Of a stretch of 64,000 nt of DNA, positions 26,721-34,480 are shown piece by piece (within the stretch, counting starts at the first letter, position 1; the number at the start of each line of letters is the position of its first letter). This stretch comes from Antribacter gilvus (GTDB lineage Bacteria; Actinomycetota; Actinomycetes; Actinomycetales; Cellulomonadaceae), in the NCBI RefSeq assembly GCF_003946865.1, contig NZ_QXTH01000008.1:1-64000 (forward strand), written 5' to 3'. Under the pieces are notes generated by a model that was not told the origin of the DNA, did not search any database, and worked only from the letters and a program-made list of their open reading frames with translations. Position numbers and translations under genes: made by a program.

Positions 26721-28009
26721 GCTCCCCCGATCGACGAGGCGGGCTCCCGGGGAACGCGGCGCCTGCCGTGGGCTGCGGCGCCCGTGGTGGGCGTGAAGAC
26801 CACCGGCATCGCCGCCGGGTAGCGCGACCACGGCGACGGCGCCCACGTCACGTCCGGGCCTGCGAGGCGCAGGTCGAGGCGCTGCACCAGGCTCTCCACG
26901 GCGATCTTCACGATCAACCGCCCCGCCCGGGGCGCGGGGCAGGCGTGCGGTCCCACGCCGAACGACACGTGGGACCGGTTGCCGGTCTCGAACCACTCGT
27001 CCTCGGTGTGCACCCGGGGGTCGGCGTTCGCGGCGGCCACGCCCATCACCAGGGCGTCGCCCTCCCGCACCACGCGACCGCCCAGCTCGCAGTCCGTCAG
27101 CGCGAAGCGCGCCGGGAGGTTCGCGATCGGCGGCTCGCGCCACAGGGTCTCGTCGAGGGCGTCGTCCAGCCCGCGACGGGGCCCCGACACCCGGCCGGTG
27201 TACCGCGGGTCGGTCATGATGAGCCGCAGCGTCGCCGCGATCCAGGACACGAGCATCTCGTTCGCCGCGCAGATGGCCACCACGAGGGAGTGCACCACCT
27301 CCTCGTCCTCCTCGAAGGCGGGGTGGGCGGCCAGGACGGTCGTCAGGTCCTCGGTGGGTCGGGCGCGCCGCTCCCGGACGTGGTCCAGGACGATCCGGTC
27401 CATCTCCGCCAGGCCCGTCTCCGGGTCGCCGCCGTGGCCGAAGATCTCGCCCACGCACCGCAGCAGCGCGAGCCCGTCCTTCTCGCGGAAGCCGAACATG
27501 CCGGCCACCGAGAGGAAGGACACCGCGATGGCGTACTCGGAGATGAGGTCGGCCCGCCCGCGGGGCCCGAACTGCCCGATGAGGCCCTCGCAGATCTCCC
27601 GGACCATCGCCGCGGTGCGCGGCTCGTCGAGGGACCCGAAGGCGTCGTCGAGCGGGGCCCGGAGCCGGCGGTGCTCGGGGCCGTCCTCGTAGTAGGCGGC
27701 CCGGCGGCCGGGCGACAGCATGGAGCGCAGCGACGAGCCCGCAGGCAGGAGCCGCTCGTAGTTCCACCGCCAGTTGCGCGGGTCGCGTGAGAACAGGCCC
27801 TCGTTGCGCATCACGTCGCAGATCTCGCGATGGCCCAGGACCAGCCAGCCGGGCACACCGGGCTCCAGGTCCACCGGGGCGACCATGCCCCAGCGTGCCT
27901 GCAGCCCGGCCAGCGCCGCGTGCATGTCGTCGGCACCGGTGACGGAGACGAGCGGCGTGCGGTCGGGGATGTCGGTGAGGTGGAGGAACGAGTCCTCGGT
28001 CTCGGTCAC
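26717..28009 (-). CDS. Cytochrome P450, CYP157-like, lacking the ExxR motif
   Basis: The 430-residue P450 has a normal heme loop SFGVGPHACPAPR (Cys357). At the K-helix, where ExxR is expected, it reads E287-T-L-W290, so the arginine is replaced by tryptophan. The I-helix is also unusual (ICAANEMLVSW). CYP157 proteins of Streptomyces are the known exceptions with an ExxLW-type motif and sit beside CYP154 genes in conservons, as here. The GTG start has AGGA six bases upstream. The C-terminus extends about 25 residues past the usual end. A 169-base gap separates it from the GTPase gene. Confidence 0.87.
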   Translation of the reverse strand: MTETEDSFLHLTDIPDRTPLVSVTGADDMHAALAGLQARWGMVAPVDLEPGVPGWLVLGHREICDVMRNEGLFSRDPRNWRWNYERLLPAGSSLRSMLSPGRRAAYYEDGPEHRRLRAPLDDAFGSLDEPRTAAMVREICEGLIGQFGPRGRADLISEYAIAVSFLSVAGMFGFREKDGLALLRCVGEIFGHGGDPETGLAEMDRIVLDHVRERRARPTEDLTTVLAAHPAFEEDEEVVHSLVVAICAANEMLVSWIAATLRLIMTDPRYTGRVSGPRRGLDDALDETLWREPPIANLPARFALTDCELGGRVVREGDALVMGVAAANADPRVHTEDEWFETGNRSHVSFGVGPHACPAPRAGRLIVKIAVESLVQRLDLRLAGPDVTWAPSPWSRYPAAMPVVFTPTTGAAAHGRRRVPREPASSIGGA

Positions 28010-28178
28010 AGGTGTTCCTTCGTGAGGAGGTCGGGTCACCGGGCGGCGGCGCCCCCGGCACGAACCCGGCGGCAACCGCCCCCGCCCCCTGCGGGCGGAA
28101 CGTCACCGGAAGACTCTGGGGATGGCGCGACCACGGCAGCTCGTCCTCAGGACGGCTCGACGACCGCCGGGGTCGCGC

Positions 28179-28799
28179 TCACGCCAGGACCTTCTGGAAC
28201 ACCGGGAAGGTCAGGGCGTGCTCGACGAGCGCGACGAGCACCCGCACGGCGGACGTCCGGTCACGCGCGTCGCACTTCACGATCGGCGTCGACGGCAGCA
28301 GGTCGAGAGCGGCCCGGAGCCGCTCCACCGGGTACTGCGGCGCGTCGGGGAACTCGTTCACGACCACCGCGAACGGCATGGTGGTGCGCAGCTCGAGCTG
28401 GTCGAGCACCTCGAAGCTGTCCTCGAGGTGGCGGGTGTCGATCATGACCACGGCGCCCACGGCGCCGTCGGCCAGGCCCGCCCAGAGGTCCCAGAACCGG
28501 CGCTGGCCGGGCGTGCCGAAGAGGTAGAGCGCCACCTCGGGGCTCACGGTCACGCGCCCGAAGTCCATGGCGACGGTGGTCGTCGTCTTCTCGCCGTGGC
28601 CCGCCACGGGGTCGACGCCGACGCTGGCCGTCGTGATGACCTCCTCGGTCCGGAGCGGCTCGATCTCGCTCACCGACCCGATGAGGGTGGTCTTGCCCAC
28701 GCCGAAGGCTCCCACCACGAGCACCTTCACCGACCGTGCGACGGTCGGGGCCAGGTGCTGCGACGAGCGGACCGGCTGTTCAGAGGTTACGGAGTCCAT
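28179..28799 (-). CDS. cvnD: Conservon GTPase (CvnD type, Ras/MglA-like)
   Basis: The 206-residue protein has a P-loop GAFGVGKTT, a switch-like TTTTVAMDFGRV segment, the G3-like LFGTPGQRRF and a G4-like VVVNEF in place of NKxD. It belongs to the small GTPase group found only in conservons and related bacterial operons. It likely cycles between GTP and GDP states under control of the roadblock and DUF742 proteins at the membrane. It overlaps the DUF742 gene by 20 bases. Confidence 0.9.
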   Translation of the reverse strand: MDSVTSEQPVRSSQHLAPTVARSVKVLVVGAFGVGKTTLIGSVSEIEPLRTEEVITTASVGVDPVAGHGEKTTTTVAMDFGRVTVSPEVALYLFGTPGQRRFWDLWAGLADGAVGAVVMIDTRHLEDSFEVLDQLELRTTMPFAVVVNEFPDAPQYPVERLRAALDLLPSTPIVKCDARDRTSAVRVLVALVEHALTFPVFQKVLA

Positions 28800-29136
28800 C
28801 GAGCACCTTCTCCAGGACGTCCCGGCTGGGCAGCGCGTGGGCCTGGTGGTTGGAACGGATCGTGAGGTGACCGGTGTCGACCAGGTCGGACACCAGGACG
28901 GCGACGAGACTGACCGGCAGGCCGAGGTAGGCGGCGACCTCGGCCAGGGCGAGCGTCCCCCGGCACAGCCGGAGCAGCTCACGCTGCTGCCCGCTCGCCG
29001 TGGCGGGGGCCGGGCGTCCGTCCACCGCCACGAGCAGCGTCTCGGGCCGCAGGGTGTTGCGTGTCGGGTGCGCCCGTCCCGAGGTGAGCACGTAGGACCG
29101 GACCGGGTGGTCGCGGTACTCCTCGTCGTCCCTCAT
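28780..29136 (-). CDS. cvnC: Conservon DUF742 protein (CvnC type)
   Basis: The 118-residue protein has the DUF742 pattern: RSYVLTSGRAHP near the start, LRPETLLVA, and a winged-helix-like ELLRLCRGTLALAEVAAYLGLPVSLVAVLVSDLVDTGHLTI segment (shown here in parts of the family consensus). GGAGGAA precedes the ATG. It is a presumed adaptor between the roadblock protein and the GTPase. Confidence 0.9.
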   Translation of the reverse strand: MRDDEEYRDHPVRSYVLTSGRAHPTRNTLRPETLLVAVDGRPAPATASGQQRELLRLCRGTLALAEVAAYLGLPVSLVAVLVSDLVDTGHLTIRSNHQAHALPSRDVLEKVLDGLRNL

Positions 29137-29153
29137 GCGGTTCCTCCCCGGCC

Positions 29154-29564
29154 TCAGGCGAGCGCGTCCGTGCCGAGCGTGCGTTCCCCGATCATGAGGA
29201 CCTGCGCCTGCATCTGCTGCGCGATGAGCGCCGGGTCGATGGTCGCCTCGGTGACCACGGCGAGCCGCGAGCCGTCGCCGGCACCCCGGACGAAGAGGAA
29301 ACCGCCCTCGAACTCGACCACGACCTGGCGGATGGTGTCGCCGGTGCCGAACTCCCGGCTCATCCCGACGCCGAGGGCGGCCAGGCCGGCGCACGCGGCC
29401 GAGACCTTGTCCGCCACGTCGAGCGGCGTGTTGTCGGTCCGGACCTTGAGGAGGCCGTCGGACGTGAGCACCACGACGTGGCGCACCCCGCGCACCCCGC
29501 TGATGAGCTCGAGCATCCAGCTGTTGCCGTCGGCGTGAGTGGTCTCGTCAGCCTGTGTGGTCAT
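29154..29564 (-). CDS. cvnB: Roadblock/LC7-domain protein (CvnB type, MglB-like)
   Basis: The 136-residue protein is a single roadblock/LC7 domain (VRHVVVLTSDGLLKV, KVSAACAGLAALG, VVVEFEGGFLFV). MglB proteins of this family act on the GTPase MglA, so this one probably regulates the neighbouring GTPase. Its ATG region overlaps the end of the kinase-like gene in reading order: the roadblock start lies in the kinase stop region (four bases shared). Confidence 0.92.
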   Translation of the reverse strand: MTTQADETTHADGNSWMLELISGVRGVRHVVVLTSDGLLKVRTDNTPLDVADKVSAACAGLAALGVGMSREFGTGDTIRQVVVEFEGGFLFVRGAGDGSRLAVVTEATIDPALIAQQMQAQVLMIGERTLGTDALA

Positions 29565-31288
29565 CGGTCCTCCGAAGTCATGTCAGCATCGGCTGACGTG
29601 CTGCTGTGTGGTGCCCCGCCCGGTTCACCGGTGCTGAAGAAGGCGCCCATCCACTGGCCGGCCTCCTCGGCGCTCTGCTGGCGGACGGGGCGAGACGGGG
29701 TGGCCGGGGCCGGGACGCCGGGCGCGTCCTCCCCCCTGCGGGAGCGCCGCTGCGGGAGCGTGGCGGGATCGGCGAACTCGTCGTCCTCCGGGGTGCGGCC
29801 GCGGCGCAGGAGCGGGTTCTCGGCGGTGGCCGATGGGGCGGGCGGAGCCGTGTACGTCTCCTCCTCGGCCTGCGTGCCGCCGTCGGCCTCCGCGGGGACG
29901 ACCGCGGGGAGCGTGACGGTGGCAGGCCCGGAAGGCCTCTCGACCAGGCTCTCGGCCGGCCAGGCGTCGTCGGTCCGCACTGTCTCCTCCTCGGCGAGCG
30001 GCCCGGCGGCGGGCTCCGTGACGGCGCGGGCGGCAGGGAGGCTCGGCACCGTGGGGACAGCGGCCGGAGACTGCCTGGCGGGCACCGACGGGACCGTCGG
30101 GACGGAATGGACCGTCGCGACCGCGGACTGGCGTGGCTCGGGCAGGCTCGTGCCTGACGTCACCATGCCGGCGGGGACGAGCGGCTCGGTGAGCTCCGCC
30201 GGGATCATGACGATCGCCCGCAGGCCGCCGTACACCGACTCGGTGATGTCCACGCGGAAGCCGTGCCGGCGGGCGTATGTGCCCACCACGGCGAGGCCGG
30301 TCTGCGGGATCTCGCCCAGGTCGACGATGCTCACCGCCTTGCGGCCCGACGCGATCTCCCGTGCCTGGTCGAGCTGCTTGGTGTCGAGGCCCACGCCGCA
30401 GTCGTCGATCTCGACGACGGCTCCGCGCTGCACCTGGCGCAGCGACACGAGGACCTGCGTGGTGGGCGGCGAGGACTGGGTCGCGTTCGCGAGCAGCTCG
30501 GACACCAGGTGGATCAGGGGCTCGACGACGCGGGCCGACACGGCGACCCCCGGGTCACCGGAGACCTCGACGCGGTGGAAGGCGGTGATGCGCCCGGAGG
30601 CGCCCTTGACGACGTCGGGCAGCGCCAGCGGCTCGTTCCACTGCTGGCCCGGCCACTCGCCGCAGAGGGCTGCGAGGCTCTGCGCCTGGCGGGCCTGCTG
30701 GGCGGCGGCGTGGTCCACGCGCATGGAGGTCTGCAGGATGTCGGGGTCCGTGGGGTGCCGCTGCACCATGCGTGCGGCCTCCTCCTGGATGCGGTGCGCC
30801 GACGCCTGGACCTTGCGGCCCAGCGCCACGACCGCGACCTGCACCGCGTCGCGGCGGGCGAGACGCGAGTCCTGCACGCGCATGATCGCGGTGGCCGCCT
30901 CGTCGAGGTAGCCGCGGGCGACCTCGTCCTCGAGCGGGGGCTGGGGCGGCATGGGCGCGCCGTCGAAGTACGCCTGGAGCTGGCCGTTGACGAGTGAGTC
31001 GAGGGCGAGGCGACGAGCCTCGGCGTTCGCCTCGGCGCTCCGGGCGCGGTACAGCAGGCGCCGGTGCTCCTCCTCGTCGGCTCGCACGCTGCGGGCGGAG
31101 ACGAGCGCGGCGACGACGGCCAGCAGCACAGCTGCCCCGCCGACCAACCACGCGAGCCACTCGGCGCCCATGCCGGTCTTGAGGTACAGCACCGGGGTGA
31201 CCACGGCGTAGGCGACGACGCCGACCACGCTCACCCAGGGCGCGACCTGTCGTAACCGGCCCGGCGGGTTAGAAGACATCGAGCTCAC
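29561..31288 (-). CDS. cvnA: Conservon sensor histidine kinase-like ATPase (CvnA type)
   Basis: The 575-residue protein has two N-terminal transmembrane helices (about 15-40 and 45-68) with almost no extracellular loop, then a coiled region. A HATPase domain follows with N-box SELLANATQSSPP, G1 box IDDCGVGLD and G2 region GLAVVGTYARRHG. The C-terminal 220 residues are Pro/Ala/Glu-rich and disordered. A canonical phospho-acceptor H-box is not obvious, which is usual in conservons. I chose GTG because GGGAGG lies nine bases upstream; an ATG three codons later is also possible. Confidence 0.88.
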   Translation of the reverse strand: MSSMSSNPPGRLRQVAPWVSVVGVVAYAVVTPVLYLKTGMGAEWLAWLVGGAAVLLAVVAALVSARSVRADEEEHRRLLYRARSAEANAEARRLALDSLVNGQLQAYFDGAPMPPQPPLEDEVARGYLDEAATAIMRVQDSRLARRDAVQVAVVALGRKVQASAHRIQEEAARMVQRHPTDPDILQTSMRVDHAAAQQARQAQSLAALCGEWPGQQWNEPLALPDVVKGASGRITAFHRVEVSGDPGVAVSARVVEPLIHLVSELLANATQSSPPTTQVLVSLRQVQRGAVVEIDDCGVGLDTKQLDQAREIASGRKAVSIVDLGEIPQTGLAVVGTYARRHGFRVDITESVYGGLRAIVMIPAELTEPLVPAGMVTSGTSLPEPRQSAVATVHSVPTVPSVPARQSPAAVPTVPSLPAARAVTEPAAGPLAEEETVRTDDAWPAESLVERPSGPATVTLPAVVPAEADGGTQAEEETYTAPPAPSATAENPLLRRGRTPEDDEFADPATLPQRRSRRGEDAPGVPAPATPSRPVRQQSAEEAGQWMGAFFSTGEPGGAPHSSTSADADMTSEDR

Positions 31289-31615
31289 CGAGCCGGTCCT
31301 CCCAAAGGTTTTTCGTCGGAACCGCACCCGCGGCAGGCGGGTGTGCCGTGAAGATCGCGCGAGCTTCACCGCGAACGCGGTTGAACAGGGCGAATACCCC
31401 GTCGGGATGGTTTTCTACCACAGCCCGACACGCCCGGGGAACCCTCTCGCGTGATGTGACGAGCAGCCCTCGCACGCCCCGGCGACCCAGGAACGGCCTG
31501 GCCTGGCGGTTCGTCCGGCACCACGCCCGCGAACCGAGGCGGCGGCGCGCCGGGGAACTCGCGAAGAAACTTCTCGTCCGCCAATCCGGCCGCCTGGAAG
31601 GGCGAATTCCCCGAT

Positions 31616-31632
31616 TTGACATCTAAAGTCAA
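31616..31632. promoter_or_regulatory. Palindrome TTGAC-N7-GTCAA upstream of the conservon
   Basis: A 17-bp element with perfect 5-bp arms in an AT-rich patch (TTTGACATCTAAAGTCAA). Each arm also resembles a -35 box, TTGACA on plus and TTGACT on minus, so it could be a promoter element or an operator. It is about 330 bases before the kinase gene. Confidence 0.35.
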
Positions 31633-31665
31633 GAAAGGGCAATATGCGTCGCCACAACCGCCGAA

Positions 31666-31706
31666 GACCCGACCCCGCCGGAGGGGACGGCCGGCGGGGT
31701 CGGGTC
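31666..31706 (-). terminator. 16-bp-stem terminator of adhE
   Basis: Perfect arms GACCCGACCCCGCCGG (31666-31681) and CCGGCGGGGTCGGGTC (31691-31706) enclose a 9-base loop, 12 bases past the adhE stop codon. No U-tract follows, as often in GC-rich Actinobacteria. Confidence 0.75.
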
Positions 31707-31718
31707 GCTCAGGGGGCG

Positions 31719-34385
31719 CTACGCCGCCGCGGCCGGGCGGGCCGCCCGCACCTCCTCGCGCGAGGTGCCGTAGTAGGCGGCGGTCATGATGTCCTTCATG
31801 TCCGCCAGCATCGGGAGCCGCGGGTTGGCCGGGGCGCACTGGTCCTCGTAGGCGCGCATCGCGAGGGCGTCGAGCCCCGCGACGAACTCGTCCTCCGGGA
31901 CGCCCTGCGCCTGGAACGACCGCTCGATGCCGACGGCGTCGCGCAGCTCCTCCACCGCCCGGGCGTAGGACTCCACGCCCTCCTCGGGGGTGCTCGCCGG
32001 GAGGCCCAGGTGGCGGGCGATCTCCTGGTACCGCTCGGGCGCCACGTACCGCTCAGCCTTGGGCCAGCCGGTCACCTTGGCCGGGACCTGGCCGTTGTAG
32101 CGGACGGCGTGCGGCAGGAACACGGCGTTGGTGCGGCCATGGACAAGGTGGAAGGTCGCACCCACGGTGTGGGCCATCGCATGCACGATCCCGAGGAACG
32201 CGTTGCCGAACGCCATGCCCGCGATCGTCGCGGCGTTGTGCATCTTCTCGCGCGCCACCTCGGTGGCGGGGTCGTCCGGCCGTCCGGTGACGGACTGCTC
32301 CAGGTTCTCGAACGCCAGCTTGATCGCGTGGAGCGCGAGGCCGTCCGTGAAGTCGTTCGCGTACACGCTCACGTACGCCTCGGTGGCGTGCGTCAGGGCG
32401 TCGAAGCCCGAGTCGGCAGCCAGCCTCGCCGGCATGGTCGCGGTCAGCACCGGGTCGACGATCGCCACGGACGGCGTCAGCGCGTAGTCCGCGAGCGGGT
32501 ACTTGTAGCCCGTCGACTGGTCCGTGATCACCGCGAACGGCGTCACCTCGGCGCCCGTGCCGCTCGACGTCGGCACGCACACGAGCTGGGCGAGCGTGCC
32601 GAGCGTCGGGTACGTGAACGCGCGCTTGCGGACGTCGAAGAACTTCTCGCGCAGGTCGCTGAAGCTCACCTCGGGGTGCTCGTACTTGAGCCACATGACC
32701 TTGGCCGCGTCCATCGGCGAGCCTCCGCCGATCGCGATGATCGTGTCGGGGCGGTGGTCGCGCATCATCTCCGCGCCCTTCTCCACCGTCCCGACCGACG
32801 GCTCGGGCTCGACCTGGTCGATGATCTGCACGGCCACCTTGTCGGGCCGGCGGTTCAGCACGTCGAGCACCTTGTCGACGATGCCGAGGCCGCTCATCAC
32901 CGTGTCGGTGACGATCGTGACACGCCGGACGCCGGGCATGTCCGCCAGGTACCGGATCGCGTTGGGCTCGAAGTACGTCTTGGGCGGGACCTTGAACCAC
33001 TGCATGTTGTTGTTGCGGCGGGCCACGCGCTTGACGTTGACGAGGTTCACGGCCGACACGTTGTTCGAGACCGAGTTGTGGCCGTACGAGCCGCAGCCCA
33101 GGGTCAGCGACGGGATGAGGGCGTTGTAGATGTCGCCGATGCCACCGAGCGCCGACGGCTGGTTCCACAGGATGCGCACCGCCTTGACCGCGTGCCCGAA
33201 GCGCTCCGCGAGCGCCTCGTCCTGCGTGTGGATGGCGGCGCTGTGGCCGAGGCCGTCGAACTCGACCATCTGCTGCGCGAGGCTGACGCCGTGGTCGGTG
33301 CTCTCGGCGCGCAGGACCGCCAGCACCGGGCTGAGCTTCTCGCGGCTGAGCGGCTCCTGCGGCCCCACGGAGGAGATCTCCGCGAGGAGCACCGACGTGT
33401 CGTCGGGCACCGAGAACCCCGCCTGCTCCGCGATCCACTGCGCGCTCCGACCCACCACTGCCGCGTTCAGCCGCGCCCCCGCGCAGCTCACGTGGTCCGC
33501 GCGGACCCCGAAGACGAGGTCCTCGAGCAGCGCCTTCTCGTCGGGGGTGACGCGGTAGGCGTGCAGGCGCGCGAACTCGGCCAGGGCGTCGTCGTACACC
33601 TCTGTGTCGATGATGACCGCCTGCTCCGAGGCGCAGACCACGCCGTTGTCGAAGCCCTTGGAGAGCACGACGTCGTTGACCGCGCGGCCCAGCTTCGCCG
33701 TCCGCTCGATATAGGCGGGGACGTTGCCCGCGCCCACGCCGAGCGCGGGCTTGCCTGCGCTGTAGGCGGCGCGGACCATCGCGTTGCCGCCCGTGGCGAG
33801 GATGAGGGAGACCCCGTCGTGGTGCATGAGCGCGTGCGTCGCGCCCATGCTCGGGCTCTCGATCCACTGGACGCAGTCCTCGGGGGCGCCGGCGGCGACC
33901 GCCGCGTCGCGCACGACCCGGGCGGCGGCGACCGAGGAGCGCTGGGCGTTCGGGTGGAACGCGAAGATGATCGGGTTGCGGGTCTTGAGGGCGATGAGGG
34001 CCTTGAAGATCGCGGTGCTGGTGGGGTTGGTGACCGGCGTGAGGGCCGCGACGACGCCCACGGGCTCGGCGATCTCGACGATGCCGTTGAGGTCGTCCCG
34101 GCCGACGACGCCCACGGTGCGCAGGTTCGCCATCGAGTGGGTGACGTGCTCGCAGGCGAAGATGTTCTTGGTCGCCTTGTCCTCGAAGACGCCGCGGCCG
34201 GTCTCCTCGACGGCCATCAGCGCGAGGTTCCCGTGCTCGTGCAGGGCCGCCACGCTCGCCTTCTTGACGATGCGGTCCACGTCCTCCTGGGTGAAGGTCT
34301 CGTACTCGCGCAGGGCCTTGAGGCCTCGCTGCACGAGGGCGTCCACGGCGGCGGCCGCGGGGTCTGGCTGGGTCTTGGTGCTCAC
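31719..34385 (-). CDS. adhE: Bifunctional acetaldehyde-CoA/alcohol dehydrogenase AdhE
   Basis: The 888-residue enzyme reduces acetyl-CoA to acetaldehyde and then ethanol, reoxidising NADH under oxygen limitation. The N-terminal aldehyde dehydrogenase half (1-440) has the NPTSTAIFKALIALKTRN segment and catalytic Cys in FDNGVVCASEQ. The C-terminal iron alcohol dehydrogenase half (455-870) has GGGSPMDAAK for NAD, and the iron ligands in DSGFDALTHATEAY, HAMAHTVGATFHLVHG. AdhE normally forms spirosomes. The GTG start has an AGAGG-type site. A Rex-like operator and a second palindrome over the promoter suggest redox and metabolite control. Confidence 0.96.
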   Translation of the reverse strand: MSTKTQPDPAAAAVDALVQRGLKALREYETFTQEDVDRIVKKASVAALHEHGNLALMAVEETGRGVFEDKATKNIFACEHVTHSMANLRTVGVVGRDDLNGIVEIAEPVGVVAALTPVTNPTSTAIFKALIALKTRNPIIFAFHPNAQRSSVAAARVVRDAAVAAGAPEDCVQWIESPSMGATHALMHHDGVSLILATGGNAMVRAAYSAGKPALGVGAGNVPAYIERTAKLGRAVNDVVLSKGFDNGVVCASEQAVIIDTEVYDDALAEFARLHAYRVTPDEKALLEDLVFGVRADHVSCAGARLNAAVVGRSAQWIAEQAGFSVPDDTSVLLAEISSVGPQEPLSREKLSPVLAVLRAESTDHGVSLAQQMVEFDGLGHSAAIHTQDEALAERFGHAVKAVRILWNQPSALGGIGDIYNALIPSLTLGCGSYGHNSVSNNVSAVNLVNVKRVARRNNNMQWFKVPPKTYFEPNAIRYLADMPGVRRVTIVTDTVMSGLGIVDKVLDVLNRRPDKVAVQIIDQVEPEPSVGTVEKGAEMMRDHRPDTIIAIGGGSPMDAAKVMWLKYEHPEVSFSDLREKFFDVRKRAFTYPTLGTLAQLVCVPTSSGTGAEVTPFAVITDQSTGYKYPLADYALTPSVAIVDPVLTATMPARLAADSGFDALTHATEAYVSVYANDFTDGLALHAIKLAFENLEQSVTGRPDDPATEVAREKMHNAATIAGMAFGNAFLGIVHAMAHTVGATFHLVHGRTNAVFLPHAVRYNGQVPAKVTGWPKAERYVAPERYQEIARHLGLPASTPEEGVESYARAVEELRDAVGIERSFQAQGVPEDEFVAGLDALAMRAYEDQCAPANPRLPMLADMKDIMTAAYYGTSREEVRAARPAAAA

Positions 34386-34406
34386 GTCCCTCTCTCCTCC
34401 TCTGAC

Positions 34407-34424
34407 ATGTGAAAGTCTTCACGA
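34407..34424. promoter_or_regulatory. Rex-like operator ATGTGAA-N4-TTCACGA
   Basis: The 18-bp site matches the Rex consensus TTGTGAA-N4-TTCACAA at 12 of its 14 specified positions. It lies 22 bases before the adhE start and over the predicted -10 box. Rex releases DNA when NADH is high, and adhE is a classic Rex target. Confidence 0.7.
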
Positions 34425-34442
34425 AGTGTGGTCAGACCACAA
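34414..34442 (-). promoter_or_regulatory. Candidate adhE promoter, TTGTGG-17 bp-AAGACT
   Basis: On the minus strand TTGTGG (34437-34442) and AAGACT (34414-34419) are 17 bp apart. The -10 is one base off TAnnnT. Both boxes are covered by palindromic operators, which supports the assignment. Confidence 0.4.
34427..34441. promoter_or_regulatory. Perfect palindrome TGTGGTCAGACCACA upstream of adhE
   Basis: The 15-bp palindrome has 7-bp arms around one A and contains TGGT-N3-ACCA. That core is typical of FadR/PdhR/LldR-type GntR regulators, which respond to acyl-CoA, pyruvate or lactate. It sits over the presumed -35 box next to the Rex-like site. Confidence 0.5.
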
Positions 34443-34480
34443 GAGGAGGAGGGGTGGCGTCGATCACGCCACCCCGGCGG

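Larger units (their letters stand above)
31280..31718. other. Intergenic region between adhE and the conservon
   Basis: About 430 bases hold no convincing gene and are less GC-rich than their surroundings. The right end carries the adhE hairpin (31666-31706) and a TTGAC-N7-GTCAA palindrome (31616-31632). The conservon promoter must lie here, but no -35/-10 pair stands out. A 117-codon minus-strand open frame covers part of it and shows no domain or normal codon bias. Confidence 0.55.

Noticed and set aside
31269-31622. Possible 117-residue minus-strand gene upstream of the conservon
   Set aside because: Arg/Pro-rich, no domain, no normal codon bias and no good start signal. It overlaps the start of the kinase-like gene.
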